From CAMPKL01 sp963805925 (lineage in GTDB: Bacteria > Acidobacteriota > Terriglobia > Bryobacterales > UBA6623), in the NCBI GenBank assembly GCA_963805925.1, contig CAWDWB010000003.1:1922001-1986000 (forward strand): a stretch of 64,000 nucleotides of DNA. The letters are read 5' to 3'. The notes under the pieces were generated by a model that worked only from the letters and a program-made list of their open reading frames with translations, was not told the DNA's origin and searched no databases. Position 1 is the first letter of the stretch. Every line of letters begins with the position of its first letter. Shown in pieces: positions 9,840-22,112 of this stretch. The position numbers and the translations under genes are program-made.

Positions 9840-10974
9840 ATGTCGATGTCTCTCGAAGAACTAGAACGGGACTATTCCGGCCTGCGCGAGCGGGTCAACG
9901 CGGCTAGGGGGTATCTTTGACGCCCGCAGCCAACGCGAACGATTAGCCGAGCTAGAACAGCAAGTCTCTGACCCGAACTTCTGGAACGACTCCACGCTCA
10001 GCAAGAGCGTTATGCGCGAGCGCAAGCGCCTAACCGAAATCGTCGAAGCCGACGAAGAGTTGGTCCGCCGCCTGCGCGACGTCGATGATTTTTTCGAACT
10101 CGGTAAAGAGGGCGAGGACGTTGTCGGCGAAATCACTGCGCAGCTCGCATCCATGTCCGAGCGCATCGACGAGATCGAGACGACCGCTCTGCTTTCCGGC
10201 CCCAACGATCACCGCAGCGCGTTGATGGTCATTCACCCCGGGGCCGGCGGAACCGAGGCGCAAGATTGGGCCGAGATGCTTATGCGCATGTACCTGCGCT
10301 GGGCCGAGCGGCAAGGCTTCAAATCCAACATCGTCGATCTGCTGCCAGGCGACGAAGCGGGCATCAAGTCGGCCTCCATCGAGATCGAAGGCGAATACGC
10401 CTACGGCCTGCTGCAGTCGGAAATCGGCGTCCACCGATTGGTGCGCATCTCGCCCTTTGACTCCAGCGCCCGCCGCCACACGTCGTTCGCGTCCGTTTTC
10501 GTCTACCCGGAAGTCGACGACGAAATCCAGATCGACATCAAACCCGATGAACTACGCATCGATACCTACCGCGCCGGCGGCGCGGGCGGCCAGCACGTCA
10601 ACCGCACGGATTCCGCCGTCCGCATCACCCATCTGCCGACCAATATCGTCGTGCAGTGCCAAAACGAGCGCTCGCAGCACAAGAACAAAGCCGCTGCGAT
10701 GAAGATGCTGCAAGCGCGTCTCTACGACCACGAGATGCGCAAGCGGCAAGCGGAGGAAGACAAGCTCGAGGCCTCGAAGTCCGACATCAACTTCGGCAGC
10801 CAGATTCGTAACTACGTCCTCGCGCCCTACCGCCTGGCCAAGGACCTGCGCAGCAAGCTCGAAGCCGGCGACGTGGATCGCGTCCTCGACGGCGATCTCG
10901 ATCCCTTCATGCGGGCTTTCCTGGTATGGCGCAAGAGCGGCCGCCTCGCCGGCGAAGACCGCGAACTCGACTAG
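9840..10974 (+). CDS. prfB: Peptide chain release factor 2, with programmed +1 frameshift
   Basis: RF2 terminates translation at UGA and UAA. The ATG at 9840 opens a 26-codon frame ending in a UGA at 9918-9920. The ribosome must shift +1 there to read GAC (Asp) and continue in the long frame to 10974, giving 377 residues. The main frame shows the RF domains, the peptidyl-transfer motif GGQ (AGGAGGQHVNRTDSAV, near residue 240), and the SPF tripeptide that recognises the stop codon (RISPFDSSARRHTSF). The first frame has the expected RF2 N-terminus (MSLEELERDYSGLRERVNAA). The UGA is therefore a regulatory site and not a mutation. The last four bases overlap convergently with the aminotransferase. 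Confidence 0.97.
9906..9921 (+). promoter_or_regulatory. prfB autoregulatory frameshift site
   Basis: The bases AGGGGG TAT CTT TGA C form the classic RF2 recoding element. A Shine-Dalgarno-like AGGGGG (9906-9911) sits 3 bases before the slippery CTT (9915-9917), which is followed by UGA and then C. Pairing of the internal Shine-Dalgarno with 16S rRNA and slow UGA decoding promote a +1 slip when RF2 is scarce, so RF2 controls its own synthesis. Confidence 0.96.
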
Positions 10975-12140
10975 TGCACCGCTTCAACGATTCGCCCAAC
11001 CGCTTCGCGAAATTCATCGTGCGGCCCGATCAGGCTGATCACGAGATATCCTTCGCTCTCGAAGCCGAATAGGTGGCCCGGGTGTACGTAGACGGCGGCG
11101 GTCTCCAACAGGAAGATGGCCCAATCGTCGTCGGTGAGTGAAGCCGGCACCCGGAGGACGGCGTACCAGCCGCCGTCGGCCTTTAAGCGGCTCACTGGCG
11201 TATTGCCGCTCAACTTCGCATCCAAGAACTCCAAGTTCTGGCGAATGCGGTCCAGAATCTGCGGCTGCACCAGCTTGCGCTGTTCCAACAGCGTGCGCGC
11301 CGCAGCCTGGGTCGATGCGCTCACCGACAGATACGTGTCCGCGATCACTTCCAGGCGCGCCGTCGCTGCCGCATCCGGGCCGACCGGGCCGCGGATCGTG
11401 ATCCATCCCAACTTCATCTGCGGCAGCGCCGAAATCTTCGAGAGCCCGCTGATGCCGAGCGCCAAGCACATCCCGCGCGGGTCCAGCGTTTGCGCCAGCG
11501 ATCGATGCGTGTCCGCCCAAATGAAGTCCAGAAATACTTCGTCGGCAATCAGCGCCAGCCCATGCTTCAGCGCCAAGCGCACCAGCTTGTCGCGCTCCTT
11601 GGGACGCAGCAACTGCCCGGTGGGATTATTCGGCGTAACCACCAGGATCGCCCGCGCTCGCGGCGTAATCGCCTTCTCCAATGCAAGGAAGTCGATCTCC
11701 CAGCCATGGTCATAGCGCAGCGGATAGCCAACCAAATTCACGTCCGTCAGGTCGGCCAAAAAATCGAACAGCGGATAGCTGGGCTTAGGAACCAACACCT
11801 CGTCGCCCGGCTCGCACAACAGCCGGAAGCAAAACGTGTACGCCTCGCTGCTGCTCGACGTCAGAATGATTCGATCCGTCGGGATCGGCGTGCCGCGCTC
11901 TTGGTAATACTGCGCTACAGCCTGCCGCGTCTCGATCCGTCCGCGCGGCTGCGGATCGTAATCCATCACGCTGGGATGTGCCAAGGCCTCGCGGATCAAT
12001 TCGTCGTCATAGACAAATCCGCAACGCGTCGGGTTCGACTCCGTCAGGTCGAAGATTTGCGCCTTCTCGCGGCGCAGCTGTTTCAAGCGCGAAGCGAGAC
12101 GCGTCGGTTCTTGCTGCCAATCGGTGCGTTTAGCGAACAC
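10971..12140 (-). CDS. PLP-dependent aminotransferase, class I/II
   Basis: A fold-type I aminotransferase of 389 residues. Visible motifs are the Asn of the substrate site (VVTPNNPTGQLL), the PLP-ring Asp (LIADEVFLDFIW), and the Schiff-base lysine region SGLSKISALPQMKLGW near residue 235. The N-terminal segment ESNPTRCGF is typical of alanine/aspartate-type transaminases. The GTG start at 12140 overlaps the stop of the kinase gene by one base (TAGTG), so translation is probably coupled. It is the last gene of the thiolase/acyl-CoA dehydrogenase operon. The amino donor is not evident, and a role linked to fatty-acid or branched-chain catabolism is only contextual. Confidence 0.85.
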   Translation of the reverse strand: MFAKRTDWQQEPTRLASRLKQLRREKAQIFDLTESNPTRCGFVYDDELIREALAHPSVMDYDPQPRGRIETRQAVAQYYQERGTPIPTDRIILTSSSSEAYTFCFRLLCEPGDEVLVPKPSYPLFDFLADLTDVNLVGYPLRYDHGWEIDFLALEKAITPRARAILVVTPNNPTGQLLRPKERDKLVRLALKHGLALIADEVFLDFIWADTHRSLAQTLDPRGMCLALGISGLSKISALPQMKLGWITIRGPVGPDAAATARLEVIADTYLSVSASTQAAARTLLEQRKLVQPQILDRIRQNLEFLDAKLSGNTPVSRLKADGGWYAVLRVPASLTDDDWAIFLLETAAVYVHPGHLFGFESEGYLVISLIGPHDEFREAVGRIVEAVH

Positions 12141-12613
12141 TAGCGGTGGGCCTCCGGCGCGACGTGCCTAATCTGCGAAAACCCTTCGTCCATACTCGGC
12201 GGCTCCATGCCTGCCGCCATCGCTTCCATCACTTCAGTCGCCACCTGGCGGTCCCGCGCCTGATTGCGAATCAAACAAGTCGCCAACGGCACGTCGAACC
12301 ATAACGCCTCAACGGCCGCGCCATATCGCGCCGCCAGTTCAAAGTAGGGGACGCGATGGACTCGCTTCAAGTGTGTCGCATCCACGTAGCTCACCGGCTG
12401 TTTGATGCGCAGCCGCAACTCCAGCAGCGCCCGAACGCCTTCGAAGACTTCCTTGTGAATCTGCTGATTGTCCTCGTCGCCCGACAACAACACACGCATC
12501 TGGTCGCTCGACAACGGCGTGACGCCCTGCTCGGCGAACCAGGTCGACTTACCCGAACCCGGTAACCCAACGGCGATGACGATGAGCGGTGCCATCGACG
12601 GCATTGCGTTCAC
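12140..12613 (-). CDS. P-loop kinase, polynucleotide-kinase-like
   Basis: A small ATP-binding protein (157 residues). The Walker A motif is GLPGSGKST near residue 17, and SSDQMR follows, as in T4 polynucleotide kinase-type P-loop kinases (AAA_33 class). The segment VSYVDATHLKRVHR probably holds the substrate-binding or lid-side residues, and RNQARDRQV the lid arginines. It overlaps the acyl-CoA dehydrogenase by ATGA (12610-12613) and the aminotransferase by one base. The substrate is not known; relatives phosphorylate nucleic-acid ends, nucleotides or small metabolites. Its place in a beta-oxidation operon is unexplained. Confidence 0.75.
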   Translation of the reverse strand: MNAMPSMAPLIVIAVGLPGSGKSTWFAEQGVTPLSSDQMRVLLSGDEDNQQIHKEVFEGVRALLELRLRIKQPVSYVDATHLKRVHRVPYFELAARYGAAVEALWFDVPLATCLIRNQARDRQVATEVMEAMAAGMEPPSMDEGFSQIRHVAPEAHR

Positions 12614-14379
12614 AGCGTGTATCGCTCAGCTTCGATCACGCGATCCGCAATGCGCCGCCGCGCCGCGACCACATCGACCAACGGATAACGCGCTAGCCTT
12701 CGCAGCACGCCGTGGTACTGCTGTTGCTTTGCGCCTTCAAGGCAATTCGCCAAGACGATCTCGGCGTTGCGAGAGATATCCGCCATGAGTTCCCGCGCTA
12801 CGACTCGCACGACGTCGCGAGCAGTCTCGCCGCCCTTGCCGCCGCCGATCTTCTCGGCCCGCAGGCAGGCAGATTCCATCGAATAGGCCGCAATCACGAT
12901 TTCGGCAATCGAGTAAACGACCTCTTGCTCGCCTTCAAGCTTAGCGCCGTACTTCTGGTAGCCGAGGCCTGCCGCGACCAATGCAATCTTCTTCGCCCGC
13001 GCGACCAGTTCCGCCTCCATCGTTAGCCCGTCTGCATCTGCCGCCACATCGCCCATCGGCGTGGCCAGTTCCGCCATCGTTTCCATCACGGCGCCCATCA
13101 GCGGCAAACGATTCTGCGCCGCGCGCTTCAACAACATGCCGACCGTCAGCAGTCGGTTGATCTCGTTCGTACCTTCGAAGATGCGGTTGATCCGTTCATC
13201 GCGGTAGCAGCGCTCGACTGCATAGTCGTGGTGAAAGCCGTAGCCCCCATGCACCTGCACGCCCTCGTCGGCGACATAGCGCAAGGCCTCGGTCGCGACC
13301 ACCTTGGCAATGGCGCATTCGATGGCATACTCTTCGATCGCGCCGAGCATGTTCTTAGCTGCGCCGGGGTCCTCCCACGAAACTTCGCCGAGCTTCGCGT
13401 CGATCAATCCGCCGGTTCGATACACGACTGAATCGGCGACAAAAGTCCGTATCGCTGACTCGGCTAGCTTCTGCCGAATCGCTCCGAAGTTTGCGATCGG
13501 TTGCCCAAACGCCTTGCGCTCCTTGGCGTAACGAATCGCCTCGCCCATCACCGTCTTGCATCCGCCGACGCACGAAGCGCCCAACTTCAGCCGCCCAATG
13601 TTGAGGATGTTGAAAGCGATAATGTGTCCGCGGCCGATCTCGCCGAGCATGTTACCGACGGGGACTTTCACGCCGTCCAGAAACAGCGGCGTCGTCGAGC
13701 TGCCGTGGATGCCCATCTTGTGTTCTTCCGCGCCGGGTTTGACGCCGTCGAAAGACTTCTCCACAAGAAAGGCCGTGAACTTCTCGCCGTCGACCTTCGC
13801 GAACACTGTAAAGATGTCCGCCCAGCCGCCGTTCGAGATCCACATCTTCTGACCGTTCAGCACATATTGCGAACCGTCGTCGCTCAACTTCGCCGTCGTC
13901 CGGGCCGCCAGCGCATCGCTGCCTGCCTGCGGCTCGCTCAGACAATAGGCGGCCAGCAATTCTCCCGACGCCATGCGCGAAAGGTACTTCTGTTTCTGTT
14001 CTTCCGTTCCAAAGAAAACCAACGGCAGCGTACCGATACCCGAATGGGCGCCGTAAGTCACCGAGAACGACGCATAGCCCCCCAACGACTCGGCCACGAG
14101 CAACTGGCTCGTGAGGTCCATCTCTAGACCATCGTATTTTTCGGGAACCAGAATCGACAGCAGCCCCAGTTCGCCCGCCTTGCGAATCAAACCGCGTGCT
14201 AGCCCGTCTTCCTTTAGTTCGTAACGCGGAATCACGGGAAGAATCTCTTCTTCCATAAAGCGGTCCGCGGTCGCTTTGGTCTGCCGCTGCTCGTCGCTGA
14301 AGTCTTCCGGCGTAAACGCGTCTGCCGGTGCAGTCGCTTCAATTAGAAATCCGCCGCCGGCGGGCGCCTGGTTTGCCAT
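12610..14379 (-). CDS. Acyl-CoA dehydrogenase
   Basis: A flavin-dependent dehydrogenase for the first step of beta-oxidation. It has the full ACAD layout in 589 residues: helical N-domain, middle beta-domain (YCLSEPQAGSDALAARTTA and KMWISNGGWADIFTVFAKV), and C-terminal helical domain (RIFEGTNEINRLLTVGMLL). A further C-terminal extension of about 150 residues makes it longer than the 380-residue short ACADs and like the VLCAD/ACAD9 or FadE-type long forms. I chose ATG 14379 (MANQAPAGGGFLIEATAP), 2 bases after the thiolase stop, over an upstream in-frame start inside that gene. Coupling to the thiolase fits a fatty-acid degradation unit. Confidence 0.92.
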   Translation of the reverse strand: MANQAPAGGGFLIEATAPADAFTPEDFSDEQRQTKATADRFMEEEILPVIPRYELKEDGLARGLIRKAGELGLLSILVPEKYDGLEMDLTSQLLVAESLGGYASFSVTYGAHSGIGTLPLVFFGTEEQKQKYLSRMASGELLAAYCLSEPQAGSDALAARTTAKLSDDGSQYVLNGQKMWISNGGWADIFTVFAKVDGEKFTAFLVEKSFDGVKPGAEEHKMGIHGSSTTPLFLDGVKVPVGNMLGEIGRGHIIAFNILNIGRLKLGASCVGGCKTVMGEAIRYAKERKAFGQPIANFGAIRQKLAESAIRTFVADSVVYRTGGLIDAKLGEVSWEDPGAAKNMLGAIEEYAIECAIAKVVATEALRYVADEGVQVHGGYGFHHDYAVERCYRDERINRIFEGTNEINRLLTVGMLLKRAAQNRLPLMGAVMETMAELATPMGDVAADADGLTMEAELVARAKKIALVAAGLGYQKYGAKLEGEQEVVYSIAEIVIAAYSMESACLRAEKIGGGKGGETARDVVRVVARELMADISRNAEIVLANCLEGAKQQQYHGVLRRLARYPLVDVVAARRRIADRVIEAERYTL

Positions 14380-14381
14380 GG

Positions 14382-15563
14382 CTAGTCCAACCGCTCGAAG
14401 ATGCCCGCCGCTCCCTGGCCGCCGCCGACGCACATTGTCACCATGCCGTAGCGCACCTTGCGTCGATGCATTTCGCGCAGCAGTGTTGCGGTCAGCTTGG
14501 AGCCGGTCGCGCCCAGCGGGTGCCCCAGCGCGACGGCCCCGCCGTTCACGTTGACGATCTCCGAGTTCAACCCCGCCTTGTCGATTACCGCCAGCGCTTG
14601 AGCCGCGAAAGCCTCGTTCAACTCGATCACCCCGATGTCGTCCAACTTCAACCCCGCCAGAGCCAGGGCCTTCGGAATGGCTACAACCGGTCCGACGCCC
14701 ATAATCTCCGGCGGCACTCCGGCCACCGCGAAGCTTACGAACCGCGCCATGGGTTTCAAGCCCAATTCCTTCGCGCGCGTGGCCGACATCACAATCGCCG
14801 CCGCCGCTCCGTCGCTGGTTTGCGACGAATTGCCCGCTGTCACCTGACCTTTCGCGTGGAAAACGGGACGCAGCCCGGCCAGCGCCTTGATGGTCGAGTC
14901 CCGCCGCACGCCCTCATCCGTGTCGAAGCGCAACTGTTGCGTACGCGGCTTGCCGTTGTTCGACGGCGTAACGAACTCGACGTCCAGCGGAACGATCTCG
15001 TCGTCAAATGCTCCGGCGTCTTGGGCCGCCGCCGCCTTTTGGTGACTCGCCAATGAAAAAGCGTCAGCCCGTTCGCGGCTAATACCGTGCAGCCGCGCGA
15101 CGTTTTCCGCCGTTAGGCCCATGTTGATGTAGATCTCAGGCAGCCGCTCGATCATCCACGGGTTCGGCGCTAGCTTATGCCCCGCCGGGGGAATCAAACT
15201 CATCGACTCCGCCCCGCCGGCGATCATCACATCCGCTCCGCCGCCGCGGATGCGCTCCGCCGCCATGGCGATGGTCTGCAGCCCCGAAGAGCAAAACCGA
15301 TTGACCGTGGCTCCAGGCACCGAGTCGGGCAGCCCCGAGCGCAAGGCGATTACCCGCCCCATGTTCATGCCTTGCTCAGCCTCGGGCATGGCGCAACCGA
15401 TCAATACGTCGTCGATTTCATCGGGACCAAGCTCCGGCGTCCGCGCCAGCAACTCCTGGATCACCGCCGCCGCCATGTCGTCGGGGCGCGTCGTCCGCAG
15501 CGTGCCCCTCGGGGCTTTGCCGACAGCGGTGCGTAAACAATTGACGATGACAGCTTCAGGCAT
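14382..15563 (-). CDS. fadA: Acetyl-CoA C-acyltransferase (3-ketoacyl-CoA thiolase)
   Basis: Catalyses thiolytic cleavage of 3-ketoacyl-CoA in the last step of beta-oxidation. Active-site residues are all present: nucleophile Cys91 (VNRFCSSGLQTI), the NEAFAAQ motif, His348 (GGAVALGHPLGATGSK), and the second cysteine near 378 (MCVGGGQGAAG). The length, 393 residues, is normal for degradative thiolases. It is the first gene of a minus-strand operon with acyl-CoA dehydrogenase, P-loop kinase and aminotransferase. No fadB-type hydratase/dehydrogenase partner is in the window. FadA and AtoB are hard to separate by eye; the acyl-CoA dehydrogenase neighbour favours FadA. Confidence 0.92.
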   Translation of the reverse strand: MPEAVIVNCLRTAVGKAPRGTLRTTRPDDMAAAVIQELLARTPELGPDEIDDVLIGCAMPEAEQGMNMGRVIALRSGLPDSVPGATVNRFCSSGLQTIAMAAERIRGGGADVMIAGGAESMSLIPPAGHKLAPNPWMIERLPEIYINMGLTAENVARLHGISRERADAFSLASHQKAAAAQDAGAFDDEIVPLDVEFVTPSNNGKPRTQQLRFDTDEGVRRDSTIKALAGLRPVFHAKGQVTAGNSSQTSDGAAAAIVMSATRAKELGLKPMARFVSFAVAGVPPEIMGVGPVVAIPKALALAGLKLDDIGVIELNEAFAAQALAVIDKAGLNSEIVNVNGGAVALGHPLGATGSKLTATLLREMHRRKVRYGMVTMCVGGGQGAAGIFERLD

Positions 15564-15659
15564 AGCGCTCCTACTCGGGGTCTCGGCTCCGCCCGTATTT
15601 TAGCGGGTTAGGCGGCAAAGACCGTGGCTCCAAGCCTCATGGTTGTTTTCTGACCGATC

Positions 15660-18314
<2,655 letters not shown>

Positions 18315-18398
18315 ACGGTCAGGCTTCAAGTACTGATCGTACCGAAACCGGAGAAACTGCATAGCTCGCTAGAATGCGTGAACCAGGGCTTTCGCAAG

Positions 18399-18788
18399 GT
18401 GACCAAGAAACGCTTCGAAGAGCTGGTGGATGAAGCTTGGGACGCGATCCCCAGCAGTTTTCGCGAGCGCTTCGAGAATGTTGCCGTTTTCGTGCAGGAT
18501 GAACCTACGTCGGAGCAACTCGAACGCGGAGGAGTCGGCCCTGGGTACACCCTATTTGGACTCTATGAAGGCGTTCCGCTTGATCGTCGAGGCTATGGCT
18601 ACACGATGGCCTTGCCCGACCGCGTCACGATTTTCGAAGGTCCAATCCTGCGGGCCGCAAGGACCCCGCAGGAAGTTTGGACGCTTGTCTATGACACTCT
18701 CTGGCACGAACTCGCGCACCATTTGGGCATGTCGGAAACAGAGGTTCGGGAGGCCGAGCGTCGTCGAGCCTCGACTCGCATCGACTAG
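18399..18788 (+). CDS. Small zincin-like metallopeptidase family protein
   Basis: A short protein (about 129 residues) with the zinc-protease motif HELAHHLGMSETEV near the C-terminus, fitting HExxHxxGxxE of the PF06262-type minimal zincins. The N-terminal segment FEELVDEAWDAIPSSFRERF and the middle FGLYEGVPLD match that family. Start is uncertain: GTG 18399 gives the usual family length, while GTG 18378 adds seven residues. It is divergent from the glucosidase gene. The substrate and role of this widespread family are unknown. Confidence 0.82.
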   Translation: MTKKRFEELVDEAWDAIPSSFRERFENVAVFVQDEPTSEQLERGGVGPGYTLFGLYEGVPLDRRGYGYTMALPDRVTIFEGPILRAARTPQEVWTLVYDTLWHELAHHLGMSETEVREAERRRASTRID

Positions 18789-18799
18789 GGACCGCAAAA

Positions 18800-18988
18800 T
18801 CACCTCCACTCCGTTACCATGCGCTCAAGTTCTCGGAACAGTTGCCCGACCCCGAGTTCGTGCCAACGCTCCGCGATCTTCTGCCGGTAATCCAGGGAAT
18901 AGGGAGACAGCGCCGCAGCGTAGTGGATCCATTTTGTTGCGGTATTAGCGAAGCGCTCCCAAGGCTCAGAAGCAGGGTCAACAGCCAT
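18800..18988 (-). CDS. 62-residue hypothetical protein coupled to the large secreted protein
   Basis: A small frame (MAVDPASEPWERFANTAT...) with many Trp and charged residues and no signal peptide or membrane helix. Its ATG lies 3 bases after the stop of the large secreted-protein gene, so it could be translated by re-initiation. It ends 11 bases from the convergent zincin gene. I do not recognise it. It could be a genuine cassette member or a chance frame left by a degraded element; the tight spacing is the main support. Confidence 0.4.
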   Translation of the reverse strand: MAVDPASEPWERFANTATKWIHYAAALSPYSLDYRQKIAERWHELGVGQLFRELERMVTEWR

Positions 18989-18991
18989 CGC

Positions 18992-21900
18992 CTAGTCAAG
19001 CCCCACCGCGCCGGTCATTGACGCGTCCCCGGCGACTTCCACGGCCGCGCCGCTCGCTGCCGCCGGGACTGCGACCATCGCATAGTCGGTTTGCAGTACG
19101 CTGTCGCCGCTGTCCTTGTATTCGATCTTCGCCAGGTGCGCCCCCTGTCGAGCGTCCCCGGTTACCGAGGCCGCCGAGCCGGTCTGGTTATTCACCGTGT
19201 TGCTGACCGTCCCCTTCGGCTCGTAAAGCGTCACACTCGCCTTGGTTGCGCCACTGACGCCAGCGATGTCCAGCGGGACCGAGTAGGAAACGAGGTTTTC
19301 CGCTGCGACGCCGCCGAGTCTCAGGGCCGGGCAAGCGTAGTCTTGTCCGAAGCCTAGCCCGAACCCTAGGTCCTTCTCGCCGTCAGCGTTGTCGAGTTCC
19401 GCCGCGTATCCGCCGTCTGAGACTTGGCCCGCCATCCTTGCCGTAGGAAGCGCCGAATAGAACGTCCGCGAAGGTCGCCAGGTCTGAAGCCGAAGCGTCT
19501 GCCGTGTCCGCCGCAATCTTCGCTGCCCAGCACACCGACCCAATCGGCTCAAGGCTGAGATACCGGGCGGCGTTGATGAGCGCCTGGGTCATGCTGGCGT
19601 CTGCGGTATAGGCGCAATCGCCATTGGTCGTGTCAGTCGTGAAGGCCTCAAGGCACCCCGCCGAGTCCGTTCGGTACAACATCGACTTGGAGTAGGGGCG
19701 GTATGCGGCGGTCCTCAAGAAGTTGCCGTTGTCGATGATCGTTTGGCTGAAATCAGAGTTGCCCGCCAGATACGACCAGCGCATCGCCGTCATCGGCATG
19801 ACGTGATAGATGCCGCGCGACTCGTGATTCGAGTTCGTGGAGTAGCGCAGGACCTTGCCCGTGCCGCTAGTCCCGACGTAGTTGGCGTCGAGCGTCAGTT
19901 CTGTCGTGCTGGCAGCGGTGACTTTGTACTCGGTCTGCTCGCTCCAAATGTTTCCGGTGTCGCCGGCGGGGACAACTTGCACCCAATCATCAACAAGGCC
20001 TGAGGTCCAGCCGCAGGAATCCGTCGGGCTTGCCACAGTGTTGCAAGTGAAAGTTCCCGAACCATTAACGGCTTCAAACGTCCCCGTGCCTACCGTCGAA
20101 ATGGGCATTGACGAGGGTGGCGGAACGATCCATTGCCCATCGGGGCCAAGCTTGGCCGGGTTGAACTGTCCGGCCATCGCATTGTCGAAACGGGTCTCGC
20201 AAGCGCTCGCGTCCCCGGAGTCTGGGGCAAGAGCCTCGCACAGCGCGTTCCAGGCCAGGGTATAGCCGTATTCTCGGGTGTCGTTGGCGTAGGTTCCTGT
20301 GCCGTAAGCGCTGAGCGTACCGATCCCCAAAGCGTCAGCAATCCCCGGCCAGACTGTCGCCTCAGTGCCATTTACCGCAGACCACAGGGCGATGCCCGTC
20401 AAACTCGCCGCTCGCGGGTAGTACAACTGCGGGCTGTTTTCCCCCTGATTCATGATGGGCATGTCCCACCAGCCGCTCGCCAGCGCATTGCCATACCCGA
20501 GGGGAACGTCTAAGCCTGTCGCAAGCCAGTACGAGTAGTAGGCCATAACGACGTCGTAGAAGTTGGAGAAGGTCGAACCGTTGATCCCCGTAGCCCCTAC
20601 CCAAGCGGCCTGATTTGCGTTTGACCAAAGCCCGTAGGTAATCCCCGATTCTGTTCCAGCCGCAGACGTCAAAACCATAGAAGTGGCCGACGTGCAGGAG
20701 GAAATCGAGTACTGGGGCTTGAGCCCGCTAGAAACGTGGGGCACGAACTTGATGCCGGAATCAGGCGACGTACCGCCAGAGCAGAAGTCGTTTTGGAAGT
20801 CCGTCGAGGTCCCCGTTACCGTCGTGGTGCCGTTGAGAGCGACCGTCCCGGCTAAATCCGTGTTCCATTCCTCGGTTCCAATGTTGGGGCCGAATTGATC
20901 TATAAGCCCTTGACGTGCATGATCGAACCACGGCCAAGGGCTGACGCCCCAACGCAATTGCGGCCCAAGGATGAAATCGTAATCCGGGTCGGGGACAACC
21001 ACCACGTCATTGCTGTCGGTGGCCGTTGCGCCCACGATGACGTCCTTCGTCCCCGTGTCGCTGGAAGCGTCGGTCACGACTAGCCGCAGGGTGTATTGCC
21101 CGAACGTCGGGAAGGCCGCAGTGGTTGAGCAAGCCGTGGTCGAGCCGAGGAACTGAATCTCGTCGGTTCCTGAAGACCCGCCGCCCTGGTCGCTCCACAC
21201 ACAAGTCAGCGTCGAGTCGTCGTCGTGCGAGATGGAGGGCGTGCCGTCTAGCGTGATCGTCGCCCCAGCGCGTACAACCGGGTTGTCGGCCCAGTTCTGT
21301 TCTCCCAGGTAGATGTCGGCTACCGGATCGGCTGCTGGCGTCGTGCCGAATGTGCATGAGGCGCAAGTGATCGTGATGCCGTTGCCGGATGAGTCCGCGC
21401 CGTCTCCCTCGAAGTCCCAGTCGCCGAGGTCCCCTACGCCGTCAGGGTCGGGAAGCAGGCGCATTCGCTCCCGGCTGGATCACTGTCGAGTACCACTTAG
21501 TCCAGGATACGTTCGCGTCGGCTATGCCCGCGCCGCCGATAGACCTAGCCCCCGAGACGTCTTCCGGTTGAGTCGTGCCGGAGCTTTTATTCGCGTCTAT
21601 GTCGTAGTTAGAGCCATCGGCATCCCAGATTTCCAGAACATAAACGTCATCGGTCGGAGCCCAGCTGTCCCTTTGCCATGCCGTTATAGGTTTCGGCAAG
21701 CGGTTGAGCGTCTCCCGCCTCGATGATCTGGGCTCGAAACAGTATGTCCGTTCTAGTGGAAGCGTCAATGTAATATAGCCAGACGTTTGGCGAATCCCGA
21801 AATCGCGTTACGGCTCCACCGACGCACCCAACGCGCAGCCCGTCCCCGAAATTGGAAATAGAACCGTAGGAGTTTCCCGTGCAATCCCAGTTCGTGAGGT

Positions 21901-22054
21901 CTACGCGACCCTCGATCCGTCGTGAACCGATGGAAGTAAACGGACTCGACGCAGGGATCGTATACGACCCCGTGTCCCCGGTGATCTGGAGGGCCTGCCC
22001 GGCGAACAACTGCGAGACGGACAGGAGCAAAACCGCGAGGCGCTTTAGTGACAT
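18992..22054 (-). pseudogene. Large secreted protein with phage-tail-like modules, three frameshifts
   Basis: Joined across three +1 shifts, this is a single protein of about 1019 residues. It begins with a signal peptide (MSLKRLAVLLLSVSQLFAGQ) and a LamG/jelly-roll-like N-terminal part. A PKD/Ig-like domain with repeated acidic loops follows (ITLDGTPSISHDDDSTLTC). Two modules (GTVALNGTTTVTGTSTDF and GTFEAVNGSGTFTC) resemble the beta-sandwich repeats of phage tail and baseplate proteins. Between and after them is an aromatic-rich alpha-helical region (FYDVVMAYYSYWLATGLDVP). The breaks lie near 21685 (AAAGGGAC), 21460 (TTCCCGAC) and 19425 (GGCGGGCC), minus-strand sequence. In each, removing one base from a GGG or CCC run restores continuous sense. 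No in-frame stops occur otherwise. Function is unknown; a cell-surface or extracellular binding/hydrolytic role is a guess. Confidence 0.6.
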
Positions 22055-22112
22055 GGGATCAGCCCCTCCCCGTAGACCAAACCAGTGTCCAGAATCTCGA
22101 CACCGCAGCTCA

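Noticed and set aside
9315..9920. Plus-strand frame that ends in the prfB leader, taken as a separate gene
   Set aside because: Only its last 26 codons are the real first frame of prfB; the rest is antisense to the membrane-protein gene.
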